Assembly: GCA_019425105.1 (NCBI GenBank)
Contig: JAHYYD010000027.1
Coordinates: 1 to 15,446 of the forward strand
Length of the DNA stretch: 15,446 nt
Source: Actinomycetota bacterium
GTDB lineage: Bacteria > Actinomycetota > Actinomycetes > Actinomycetales > Actinomycetaceae
Reading direction: 5' to 3'
The notes under the pieces were generated by a model. That model saw only the letters and a program-made list of their open reading frames with translations, was not told where the DNA came from and searched no databases. The first letter of the stretch is position 1. Each line of letters opens with the position of its first letter. Shown piece after piece: positions 1-6,917 of the stretch. A program made the position numbers and the translations under genes.

Positions 1-91
1 CGAACAATGGTGGAACCGTCATGGCGTTGTACTCCTCCACGGTGAGGTGCCCTGCAGCGTACCCCCGTCCTTGGAGGTGCGCCCTACTGTT
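1..91 (-). pseudogene. Possible fragment of a leftward DUF1707-like gene (edge of window)
   Basis: Read on the minus strand, positions 91 to 1 are open and include the peptide YAAGHLTVEEYN. This resembles the conserved 'A.GRLTLEEYDER' stretch of DUF1707 (SHOCT-like) proteins of Actinobacteria. An in-frame TGA lies just upstream (94-92), and no ATG or GTG precedes the matching segment, so the frame has no usable start here. It could be the 3' part of a broken gene, a gene with a frameshift further upstream, or a chance match. The rest of the frame runs off the left end. The call rests only on a short motif resemblance. Confidence 0.18.
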
Positions 92-560
92 TCAGGGTAC
101 GCGCAGAACCAGCACGAAACACTAAGAATGCTGCGCAACCATCACGCACATCCTCCCACCCATATCCCCACAACCGCACGAACGTGCATGCGAGCTGGGG
201 GTGGAGCTGCCCAGTATGTGGTTGATGCGATTGGTGAGCGTTTCGGAACGACCGGAACCGATCTGAATGATGGTTTGGCGCAACTCTACGGAGATCCTTG
301 GGAGGCTCGCGGTTCTCCCCGCCCCGCTCCTCGGGCGCTCCCCACCCTCCTCCCCGGCGTTCCCCACCTTCCTCCCTACGCCCCTCCCCGGCGTTCCCCA
401 CCTTCCTCCCCAAGGTGCTCCACTGGGTGTTGCTTGTTGCCGCCCCCTTCGTTTCAAGTGCTCGATAGGCGTTGAAATTCCAATGAAAATGCGTGGGAGA
501 CGCGGGTGGTTGGCTCGCGGTGTGGGCAGTGGGTGGGAACGTATGGCTCCGGATGTGTGC
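92..560. other. Gene-free stretch upstream of mraZ
   Basis: I see no supported gene here. Open frames exist on both strands, but they have no credible ribosome binding site, and their third-position GC is much lower than in the neighbouring genes or their composition is dominated by C-rich repeats. The stretch contains the G-rich repeat block (about 334-422), listed separately. It also has a TG-rich segment near 494-538 with several TGGG tetranucleotides that do not share the 10-nt spacing seen nearer mraZ. I recognise no tRNA or other RNA. Confidence 0.5.
334..422 (-). repeat. Imperfect tandem repeat with regularly spaced G-tracts on the minus strand
   Basis: A 28-nt unit occurs twice exactly, at 349-376 and 383-410 (period 34), with a degenerate copy starting near 334. 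On the minus strand the repeat gives TGGAG/TGGGG/CGGGG pentamers whose first bases fall at 422, 412, 400, 390, 366, 356 and 344. The steps are therefore 10, 12, 10, 24, 10 and 12 nt. This is close to one DNA helical turn and to the spacing of the MraZ operator next to mraZ. The closely spaced G-runs could also form a G-quadruplex. A function as extra MraZ binding sites is inference only. Confidence 0.6.
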
Positions 561-566
561 AAGATT

Positions 567-583
567 CCCCCCACTTTTCTCCA
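567..583 (-). promoter_or_regulatory. Two MraZ-like boxes on the minus strand
   Basis: On the minus strand, TGGAG (583-579) is followed exactly 10 nt later by TGGGG (573-569, part of a six-G run). The spacer AAAAG resembles the TAAAG that precedes the third box of the operator beside mraZ. The pair is in opposite orientation to that operator and about 75 nt upstream of it. It may be an auxiliary MraZ site or a chance feature of G-rich DNA. Confidence 0.3.
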
Positions 584-648
584 CTCGATATTTTCCTTGA
601 AAAGAAGCCGTTTGACGCCTCTGTTTTTTACGCCACGCCGGAAGTTCC

Positions 649-684
649 TGTGTAAACATGGGGGGTGGTGGGTTAAAGTGGGGG
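649..684 (+). promoter_or_regulatory. MraZ operator (TGGG boxes at 10-nt spacing)
   Basis: TGGG occurs at 659, 669 and 679, exactly 10 nt apart, giving TGGGG-N5-TGGGT-N5-TGGGG. A degenerate fourth box (TGTG) lies one more step upstream at 649. This matches the known MraZ operator architecture of repeated TGGGN boxes separated by 5 nt in front of mraZ, so autoregulation of the cluster by MraZ is expected. The array ends 28 nt before the mraZ start codon. I could not fix the promoter itself. TGTAAACAT (651-659) is a weak candidate -10, and TTGACG at 612-617 has no -10 at a proper distance. Confidence 0.75.
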
Positions 685-712
685 AAAGTTCCGAACAAGG
701 GAGGGCGGTGAC

Positions 713-1144
713 ATGTTCCTCGGTACGTACGAGCCCAAGCTCGACGACAAGGGCCGCATGTTTCTGCCCGCGCGCTTTCGCGAGGACATGGAGGGCGGCA
801 TCGTCCTCACTCGCGGTCAAGAGCACTGCATCTATGCGTTCCCTGCCGCGGAATTCGAGAGCATGACCGCGGAACTGCGCCGCGCGCCCCTGTCGTCCAA
901 GCAGGCGCGTGACTGGATCCGCGTGATGCTCTCGGGAGCCTACAAGGAGATCCCGGACAAGCAGGGGCGCATCAGTGTTCCCGCGGACTTGCGTGCATAC
1001 GCCGGTCTGGGTCGCGAACTCGCCGTCATCGGTGCGGGATCGCGAGCTGAAATCTGGGATGCCTCGGCCTGGCGCGAGTACCTCGCCGTCCAGGAAGAGG
1101 TCTTCTCCAATACAGCAGAAGAGATCATCCCCGGGATGTTCTGA
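713..1144 (+). CDS. mraZ: Transcriptional regulator MraZ
   Basis: The 143-residue product has the two tandem SpoVT/AbrB-like domains of MraZ. Each carries the DxxxR signature: D11-R15 in '[14 protein letters not shown]' and D82-R86 in '[14 protein letters not shown]'. Length is normal for the family. MraZ forms ring-shaped oligomers that bind TGGG repeats upstream of its own gene and control the dcw cluster, and such repeats are present here at 659-682. The ATG is supported by AAGGGAGG (697-704) 8 nt upstream. It is the first gene of the cluster and is separated from rsmH by a 127-nt gap that can fold strongly. Identification is secure from motif and position. Confidence 0.97.
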   Translation: MFLGTYEPKLDDKGRMFLPARFREDMEGGIVLTRGQEHCIYAFPAAEFESMTAELRRAPLSSKQARDWIRVMLSGAYKEIPDKQGRISVPADLRAYAGLGRELAVIGAGSRAEIWDASAWREYLAVQEEVFSNTAEEIIPGMF

Positions 1145-1145
1145 C

Positions 1146-1224
1146 CCGTGCTCTCAGGTCTCCGCCCGCTGTTCCGACATCACTTCCCCGGTGGCGGAGC
1201 ACGGTGGGGGACCTGGAAGCACGG
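1146..1224 (+). promoter_or_regulatory. Long imperfect stem-loop between mraZ and rsmH
   Basis: Positions 1146-1163 can pair with 1207-1224 over 18 positions: 15 Watson-Crick pairs, 2 G-U pairs and one C/A mismatch, closing a 43-nt loop. Two competing pairings share the same bases: 1146-1153 with 1197-1204 (8 bp, CCGTGCTC/GAGCACGG) and 1160-1166 with 1193-1199 (7 bp, CTCCGCC/GGCGGAG). No U-tract follows, so it does not look like a classical intrinsic terminator. It could be an attenuator, a processing site or a transcript-stabilising element between mraZ and rsmH. The role is inference. Confidence 0.45.
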
Positions 1225-1271
1225 ATTGAACACCCAGAACACGACAGTCGGCACGCGAAAGGAGGCACGAC

Positions 1272-2279
1272 ATGGTGGACACATCGCAGGCGGTGCACGA
1301 TTCGTCGCGCCCCGCAAGCGAGCGACACGTACCTGTGCTCCTCGCCGAGTGCCTCGACATGCTGGCTCCCGCGATTGAGCACCCCGGCGCGGTCCTCGTG
1401 GATGGCACGCTGGGCATGGGTGGTCACACGGAAGGGGCGCTTGAGCGCTTCGAGGATCTGACGGTTATTGGTATTGATCGAGACCCTCAGGCGATTGACC
1501 TTGCGTCCGAGCGCCTCGAGCGTTTCGGGACACGCTTCCGTGCGGTCCACACCACCTACGACAACATCGACGAGGCGGTGACACGCCAGCTGGGGCAGGA
1601 AGCGCGCGTCGACGGCGTCCTCATGGACCTGGGAGTGTCCTCCCTGCAGCTGGACGAGGCTGAGCGCGGGTTCGCGTACTCCAAAGATGCGCCGCTCGAC
1701 ATGCGAATGGATTCGACCACCGGACCGAGCGCCGCTGACCTGCTCGCCACGGCCTCGGAAGGCGAACTCATCCGGATCCTGCGCACGTACGGCGAAGAGA
1801 AATTCGCGCCGCGTATCGCCCGGCTCATCATCCGACGCCGCGACACCGCGCCCATCACCCGCACCGGTGAACTCGTGGACATCATCCGTGAGGCTATCCC
1901 GGCCCCCGCGCGACGTACCGGTGGCAACCCGGCGAAGCGTACGTTCCAGGCGCTGCGTGTGGCTGTCAATGACGAGCTGACAATCTTAGAACGCGCTCTG
2001 CCGAGAGCCCTCGCCAGCTTGAGGGTGGGCGGGCGCCTGGTGGTGGAGTCCTACCAGAGTCTCGAGGACCGGATAGTCAAGGACGTGCTGCGTCGCGGGT
2101 CGACCAGCAGTGCTCCACCCGGTCTGCCGATCATCCCTGACGAGATGGCTCCCAGCCTGCGTCTGCTGACAAAGGGCGCGAATAGGGCCGACCAGGCCGA
2201 ACAAGATCACAACCCCCGATCCGCTTCCGTGCGACTGCGCGGCGCGGAGCTCATCCGCGAATGGAAGGACCTCTCATGA
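1272..2279 (+). CDS. rsmH: 16S rRNA (cytosine(1402)-N(4))-methyltransferase RsmH (MraW)
   Basis: This SAM-dependent enzyme N4-methylates C1402 in the decoding centre of 16S rRNA. The 335-residue product shows the family landmarks in order: RHVPVLL (18-24), the SAM-binding DGTLGMGGHT (44-53), LMDLGVSSLQLDEAERGF (117-134), LDMRMD (142-147), TFQALRVAVNDEL (224-236) and YQSLEDRIVK (261-270). The YQ form of the last motif, in place of FH, is typical of actinobacterial homologues. The ATG has a strong AAAGGAGG (1258-1265) 6 nt upstream. The stop overlaps the ftsL start (ATGA), so the two are probably translationally coupled. Its function in translation is unrelated to division, but it is a standard second gene of this cluster. 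Confidence 0.97.
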   Translation: MVDTSQAVHDSSRPASERHVPVLLAECLDMLAPAIEHPGAVLVDGTLGMGGHTEGALERFEDLTVIGIDRDPQAIDLASERLERFGTRFRAVHTTYDNIDEAVTRQLGQEARVDGVLMDLGVSSLQLDEAERGFAYSKDAPLDMRMDSTTGPSAADLLATASEGELIRILRTYGEEKFAPRIARLIIRRRDTAPITRTGELVDIIREAIPAPARRTGGNPAKRTFQALRVAVNDELTILERALPRALASLRVGGRLVVESYQSLEDRIVKDVLRRGSTSSAPPGLPIIPDEMAPSLRLLTKGANRADQAEQDHNPRSASVRLRGAELIREWKDLS

Positions 2280-2668
2280 GTGCAGCAACCGCGAAGGCAC
2301 GTCCCGCAGCGCGCCCCGAACTGCGCCGCGAGGAGGCCCACGAGCTGCGTATCGTCGAGGGCACCCGTCCTCGCCGCTCGGTTGCAGCGATCCTCATGCT
2401 CTTCGTCGCCGTCGCGCTGGCATCCGTCGTGACGTCGATGGTCCTCAACACGCGCATGGCCCAGACCTCGTTTGAGATCCGTGAGCAGCAGCTGGTTCTC
2501 AATGAGCTTGAGGCGCAGTCGTGGACGATGCGAGCGGAACTGGATCGTAAGGCCTCGCCGACGGAGCTCGAGAAGGCCGCGAAGGCGAACGGCATGGTGC
2601 CCGCGGGCAAGTCGGGCTTTATTACCCTCGAAACCGGCAGCGTCGAGGCTGGGACTCCCGCGAAGTAA
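2276..2668 (+). CDS. ftsL: Cell division protein FtsL-like (septum formation initiator family)
   Basis: This is a small bitopic membrane protein of 130 residues. A basic and acidic cytoplasmic N-terminus (1-34) is followed by one transmembrane helix (about 36-58), a coiled-coil-like segment (about 62-100), and a C-terminal 'AKANGMVPAGKSGFI' motif typical of actinobacterial FtsL. FtsL forms a complex with FtsQ and FtsB/DivIC that activates the FtsW-FtsI septal synthase. I chose the ATG at 2276, which overlaps the rsmH stop as ATGA and has AAGGA (2264-2268) 7 nt upstream. An in-frame ATG at 2261 would lie further inside rsmH and lacks this spacing. Sequence conservation in the family is low, so the assignment leans on size, topology and its position between rsmH and ftsI. 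Confidence 0.88.
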   Translation: MSAATAKARPAARPELRREEAHELRIVEGTRPRRSVAAILMLFVAVALASVVTSMVLNTRMAQTSFEIREQQLVLNELEAQSWTMRAELDRKASPTELEKAAKANGMVPAGKSGFITLETGSVEAGTPAK

Positions 2669-2686
2669 CTCGGAAGGCGAGTACCT

Positions 2687-4420
2687 ATGGATACCGTCAT
2701 CACGCGTTCGCGATGGATCGTGGGCATCCTCGTTGGTGCCCTGTGTATCTGTGGCGTGCGTCTGGTTCAGCTGCAGATTATCGAGGGACCATCATTGGCG
2801 GCCCAGGGGCAGCGCGTGCGTACCTCTTCGACGGAGGTCGCCGCTGCGCGTGGCACGATTACCGATGCCACGGGTGTCGTCCTGGCGAACTCCATCCAGA
2901 CGTACGACATCGCGGTGAACCAGGTGAATATCCGGTCTTTCGTCCACCGTGATGATGATGGTAACGAGGTCGGCCGTGGGCCCGCGGAGGCCGCGCGCCT
3001 TCTGGCCCCCATCCTCGGCATGAATGAGGCGGAGCTCGGCGGCATGATGCTGGGCGATTCCACCTACGTGTACATCAAGCGCAACGTGGATGCCGTGTCC
3101 TACCGTGAGATTCGCAAGCTCGATATTTACGGGATCGAGTGGGAGTCTGTCTTCGAGCGTGAGTACCCCAATGGCAATGTCGCTGCGCCCGTCATTGGGA
3201 CGGTCAACGCCGAGGGACAGGGGTCTTCGGGCATGGAGGCGCAGTTCGACGCACTGCTGACGGGTACCCCGGGCGCACAAGCCTTCGAGATCGCGCCTAA
3301 CGGTGCCGTGATGCCGGGCGGTAAAAGGACCACTGTTGAGCCGAAGAACGGCGGCAATGTGGAGCTTACGCTCCACGCTGACCTGCAACATCAGGTCCAG
3401 GAACTGCTCGACGCGCGAGTCACGAAACACCAGGCCGACTGGGGTGCCGTCGTCATCGAGGACGTGGCGACAGGTCATGTGCTGGTGATGGCGGATTCGA
3501 ACTCCAAGGAGCCCGACAACGCCAAGCCCCAGAAGGTGCACGCGGTGCAGGACGTCTTCGAGCCGGGCTCGATGGGCAAGCTTGTGACCGTGGGAGTGGC
3601 TCTCAACCAGGGGACGATCTCCCCGACGAGTGTCTTCCAGGTTCCCTACGCGCTGGATCTGCCCGATGCCGGTGGGCCGATCACGGACTTACACGAGCAC
3701 GATGGTGAGACTTTGACGGCGACGGGCGTTCTTGCAGAGTCGTCAAACACCGGCACCGTCTTGATCGGTCAGACGATGAGCGATGAGCAGCGCTACTCCA
3801 TGATGCGCGCCTTCGGTTTCGGTCAGGAGACCGGTATCGAGCTGCCTGGCGAATCTGCGGGTCTGCTGCGCAATGCCGACCAGTGGCAGGGGCGCGATCG
3901 CTACGTGACGATGTTCGGTCAGGCCTACGCGATTACGGCGATGCAGGAGGCTTCCGCTCTCGCGACGATCGCGAACGGGGGAGTGCGCATTTCGCCGCAC
4001 ATCGTGAAGTCGTGGACGAACGCGGATGGAACGGTCGAGGTTCCCGATACCAGCCAGCCCGTGCAGGTCATGGATGCGCAGGCTGCCTCGCAGCTGCTGA
4101 CCATGATGGAATCCGTTGTTGAGGATGACCGCGGTACCGCTGGTGCCGCGAAGGTACCGGGCTACCGGGTCGGCGTGAAGACGGGTACCGCCGAGACCGT
4201 CATTGACGGCGCTTCGGGCCTCGTGTCGACCACCGCGGGCATTATCCCTGCGGATGCGCCGCGCCTGGCGATCGCCGTGGTTCTCTACAATCCGAAGGTG
4301 GCGTCGGTCTCATCTGATTCGTCAGCCCCGCTTTTTGGCGACATTGCGCGTACGGCGGTCGCGAACCTGGGTATCCCCGCGTCTACGGGGTCAGCTAACC
4401 TGTATCCGACGACCCCGTGA
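2687..4420 (+). CDS. ftsI: Septal peptidoglycan transpeptidase FtsI (class B PBP3)
   Basis: This monofunctional transpeptidase cross-links the peptide stems of glycan made by FtsW at the septum. The 577-residue protein has an N-terminal membrane anchor (about 8-28), a PBP dimerisation/pedestal domain and a C-terminal penicillin-binding domain. The catalytic motifs are present: SMGK with active-site S295 and K298, SSN at 352-354, and KTG at 498-500. A GGAAGG (2672-2677) precedes the ATG. It follows ftsL by 18 nt and precedes murF by 17 nt. The usual murE between ftsI and murF is absent. I see no PASTA domains at the C-terminus. Confidence 0.96.
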   Translation: MDTVITRSRWIVGILVGALCICGVRLVQLQIIEGPSLAAQGQRVRTSSTEVAAARGTITDATGVVLANSIQTYDIAVNQVNIRSFVHRDDDGNEVGRGPAEAARLLAPILGMNEAELGGMMLGDSTYVYIKRNVDAVSYREIRKLDIYGIEWESVFEREYPNGNVAAPVIGTVNAEGQGSSGMEAQFDALLTGTPGAQAFEIAPNGAVMPGGKRTTVEPKNGGNVELTLHADLQHQVQELLDARVTKHQADWGAVVIEDVATGHVLVMADSNSKEPDNAKPQKVHAVQDVFEPGSMGKLVTVGVALNQGTISPTSVFQVPYALDLPDAGGPITDLHEHDGETLTATGVLAESSNTGTVLIGQTMSDEQRYSMMRAFGFGQETGIELPGESAGLLRNADQWQGRDRYVTMFGQAYAITAMQEASALATIANGGVRISPHIVKSWTNADGTVEVPDTSQPVQVMDAQAASQLLTMMESVVEDDRGTAGAAKVPGYRVGVKTGTAETVIDGASGLVSTTAGIIPADAPRLAIAVVLYNPKVASVSSDSSAPLFGDIARTAVANLGIPASTGSANLYPTTP

Positions 4421-4437
4421 GTCTGAAGGAGTAGAAC

Positions 4438-5835
4438 ATGCAGACGACAGCACAATGGATTGCTGAGGCAGTGTCGGGTCGCCTGGTCGGCCCCGATGTG
4501 CTCGTGACAGGCCCGGTGGTCACCGACTCGCGCGAAGCAGCCGAGGGATCGCTCTACATCGCACGTCGCGGCGAGGCCGCCGACGGGCACACGTTCGTTT
4601 CAGGAGCGGTGGCACGCGGTGCTGTTGCCGTTATCGTCGAACACGAGGTCGACGAGGCCGTGGCCCAGATCGTCGTGGATGATTCGACCGTGGCGCTCGG
4701 TGCTCTGGCACACGCGCACGTCGAGAAGCTGCGCAGCGGGGGAGACCTCGACGTCATCGCGATGACGGGCTCCGTGGGTAAGACGACGACGAAGGACTTG
4801 CTGGCGCAGATCATGAGCGAGGACGGGCCGACGGTGGCTCCCAAGCTCTCATTCAACAACGAGGTTGGCCTGCCGCTGACGGTGCTTCTGGCCGATGAAT
4901 CGACGCGCCACCTCGTCCTCGAGATGGGCGCATCTGCTCCCGGTCACATCACCTATCTGACCAATATCGTCTCCCCGGACGTTGCCATCGAGCTGTGCGT
5001 CGGACACGCCCACGTGGGCGGCTTCGGTGGTTTTGAAGGTGTTGCCGCCGCGAAGGCGGAACTCATCAAGGGGATGCGTCCGGGAGGCCCCGTCATTCTC
5101 AACGCTGACGATCCGAACGTCGAGGCCATGGCACCGCTGGCGACGGGTGAGGTCATCCGCTTCTCCGCCTCGGGTGATCCCCGCGCCGATGTGCGGGCGA
5201 TCGACGTGCAGCTTGACCGCGCTGACCGCGCTTCCTTCACCCTCGTGACACCGCAGGGCGAGGCGCACGTTGACCTGAAGATCGTGGGTCGCCACCACGT
5301 GGCCAACGCCTTGGCGGCTGCCGCCGGTGCCCTGACGCTCGGCGTCAGCTTGGAGAAGGTGGCTACCGTTCTGTCGAATGCGCGTGCGCTGAGTCCCCAC
5401 CGCATGGACGTTCATGAGCTCACGGTTGAGAGCACGGCAATCACCCTCATCGACGATTCCTACAACGCGAACCTGGACTCGATGCGTGCCGGGATTACCG
5501 CGCTGGCCTCGATCGGCTCGGACGCGCAAACCATTGCCGTTCTCGGTGAAATGCTGGAGCTGGGCGATGACTCGCAGTCACTGCACGAGCAGGTGGGAAC
5601 CATGATCGAGGACGCGGGCGTGGACACACTCATTGGCCTGGGGACGGACGCCCACTACTATTTGGAGGGTGCCCCGGGTGTGGCCCACCGTGAGGTCGCG
5701 TCGGATCCTGAGCAGGCTGCGCGCCTGGCGATCGAACATGCCGAGGATGGCGCCGTCATCCTGGTCAAAGGCTCCTACGGGTCACATTCGTGGCAGGTCG
5801 CAGATATCCTGCGAGAGAAGGGAACGAACCGGTGA
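4438..5835 (+). CDS. murF: UDP-MurNAc-tripeptide:D-Ala-D-Ala ligase MurF
   Basis: This cytoplasmic ATP-dependent ligase adds D-Ala-D-Ala to UDP-MurNAc-tripeptide, the last soluble step of precursor synthesis. The 465-residue protein has the N-terminal substrate domain, the Mur-ligase P-loop MTGSVGKTTTKD (109-120), 'FNNEVGLPLTVL' that is typical of MurF rather than MurE, and the C-terminal 'DDSYNAN' of MurF. The ATG has AAGGAG (4426-4431) 6 nt upstream. The stop overlaps the mraY GTG start as GTGA. I considered whether it could be MurE, but the NNE and DSYNAN motifs fit MurF. The enzyme that supplies the third residue (MurE) is not in this window. Confidence 0.96.
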   Translation: MQTTAQWIAEAVSGRLVGPDVLVTGPVVTDSREAAEGSLYIARRGEAADGHTFVSGAVARGAVAVIVEHEVDEAVAQIVVDDSTVALGALAHAHVEKLRSGGDLDVIAMTGSVGKTTTKDLLAQIMSEDGPTVAPKLSFNNEVGLPLTVLLADESTRHLVLEMGASAPGHITYLTNIVSPDVAIELCVGHAHVGGFGGFEGVAAAKAELIKGMRPGGPVILNADDPNVEAMAPLATGEVIRFSASGDPRADVRAIDVQLDRADRASFTLVTPQGEAHVDLKIVGRHHVANALAAAAGALTLGVSLEKVATVLSNARALSPHRMDVHELTVESTAITLIDDSYNANLDSMRAGITALASIGSDAQTIAVLGEMLELGDDSQSLHEQVGTMIEDAGVDTLIGLGTDAHYYLEGAPGVAHREVASDPEQAARLAIEHAEDGAVILVKGSYGSHSWQVADILREKGTNR

Positions 5836-6917
5836 TTGGACTTATCTCGGCGTTCATCATCGCCATGGCGCTGTCGGTGATGTGTACGCCGCTGCTCATC
5901 CGCTTCCTGGTGTTGCACCAGTACGGCCAGTTCATCCGCCAGGACGGGCCGACCCAGCACCTGACCAAGCGCGGCACGCCCACCATGGGCGGTCTCGTCA
6001 TCATCCTGGCGACCGTCATCGCCTGGCTGATTGGTTCGCTGGTTGCCGGTGCGGGACCGTCCTGGTCGGGCTTGCTCCTCGTGTTCCTCTTCGTGGGGCT
6101 CGGCGTTATCGGCCTGCTCGATGACGGCATCAAGATTATGCGCCAGCGTTCTCTCGGTCTGCATCCGTCGGGCAAGATCATCGGTCAGGTTGCCGTTGCA
6201 TCGCTCTTCGCGCTGGGCACCCTCATCATGCCGAACGAGTTCGGCGAATACGCCGGAACACTCGAGATTTCCTTTGCGCGCCCCACAGCTCTGACGTTGG
6301 GCTTTGCGGGGCTCGGCGTGGGTGTCGTCCTGTATCTGATCTGGACGAATCTCATTGTGACGGCGTGGTCGAATGCGACGAACCTGACCGATGGCCTGGA
6401 CGGTCTGGCGGCGGGTGTATCCATCTTCGTGTTCGGCGCTTACACCTTCATCACGTACTTCCAGCGCATTCAGGCGTGCACGCAGCTCGGGGCGAATCAA
6501 TCGAACTGCTACTCGACGCGTGACCCCCTTGACCTTGCGATTTTCTGTGCCGCTCTGATTGGCGCTCTGGCGGGTTTCCTGTGGTGGAACGCGTCGCCCG
6601 CTCAGATCTTCATGGGCGACACGGGTGCTCTCGCGCTCGGTGGCGCCGTCGCCGGCCTGTCGATGCTCACGCAGACGGAGCTGCTCGCCGTCATCGTGGG
6701 AGGCCTGTTCGTCGCGGTTGTTCTCTCGGATGTCATCCAGATCGGCGTCTTCAAAGCCACCGGTAAACGTGTCTTCCGGATGGCACCGCTCCACCATCAC
6801 TTTGAGCTGCTTGGTTGGAAGGAAGTCACGATCGTGATCCGTTTCTGGCTGATTGCCGCGATTGTTGCGGTTGCCGGTGCGGGTATCTTCTATGCGGAGT
6901 GGGTGTCGCGTCGATGA
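5832..6917 (+). CDS. mraY: Phospho-N-acetylmuramoyl-pentapeptide transferase MraY
   Basis: This integral membrane enzyme transfers phospho-MurNAc-pentapeptide to undecaprenyl phosphate, forming lipid I. The 361-residue, mostly hydrophobic protein fits about 10 transmembrane helices. Active-site features seen are D97 D98 in LLDDGIK, the NATNLTDGLDGLAAG loop (181-195), D263 in FMGDTGALALGG, and the HHH triad at 321-323 in APLHHHFELLGW. I chose the GTG at 5832 because it overlaps the murF stop (GTGA) and is preceded by AAGGGAA around 5819-5825. An upstream ATG at 5790 would add 14 polar residues not expected in the family. The stop overlaps murD's ATG. Confidence 0.96.
   Translation: MIGLISAFIIAMALSVMCTPLLIRFLVLHQYGQFIRQDGPTQHLTKRGTPTMGGLVIILATVIAWLIGSLVAGAGPSWSGLLLVFLFVGLGVIGLLDDGIKIMRQRSLGLHPSGKIIGQVAVASLFALGTLIMPNEFGEYAGTLEISFARPTALTLGFAGLGVGVVLYLIWTNLIVTAWSNATNLTDGLDGLAAGVSIFVFGAYTFITYFQRIQACTQLGANQSNCYSTRDPLDLAIFCAALIGALAGFLWWNASPAQIFMGDTGALALGGAVAGLSMLTQTELLAVIVGGLFVAVVLSDVIQIGVFKATGKRVFRMAPLHHHFELLGWKEVTIVIRFWLIAAIVAVAGAGIFYAEWVSRR

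Noticed and set aside
176..187. Small palindrome GCACG-AA-CGTGC
   Set aside because: Five-bp arms are common by chance at this GC content, and nothing nearby gives it a role.
349..410. CRISPR-like repeat structure
   Set aside because: There are only two exact copies with a 6-nt gap and one degenerate copy, with no spacer-sized variable segments, so it is a short tandem repeat.
47..475. Open frame of 142 codons on the + strand upstream of mraZ
   Set aside because: It has no ribosome binding site, its third-position GC is much lower than in neighbouring genes, and its C-terminal half is low-complexity Pro/Arg from the C-rich repeat.
612..617. TTGACG as a -35 element for mraZ
   Set aside because: No acceptable -10 hexamer lies 16-19 nt downstream, so I did not call a promoter from it.
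84..826. Two long overlapping minus-strand frames opposite the mraZ upstream region
   Set aside because: They run through the repeat block and the start of mraZ, have no credible start signals, and give Arg/Gly/Pro-rich products of low complexity.
4438..5835. Possible MurE identity for the ligase after ftsI
   Set aside because: The NNEVGLPLT and DDSYNAN motifs and the single copy fit MurF, and no MurE specificity motif of the DNPR type is seen.
5775..6800. Open frame of 341 codons antisense to mraY
   Set aside because: The product is a highly charged sequence typical of the reverse reading of a membrane protein gene, with no ribosome binding site. MraY is complete on the + strand.
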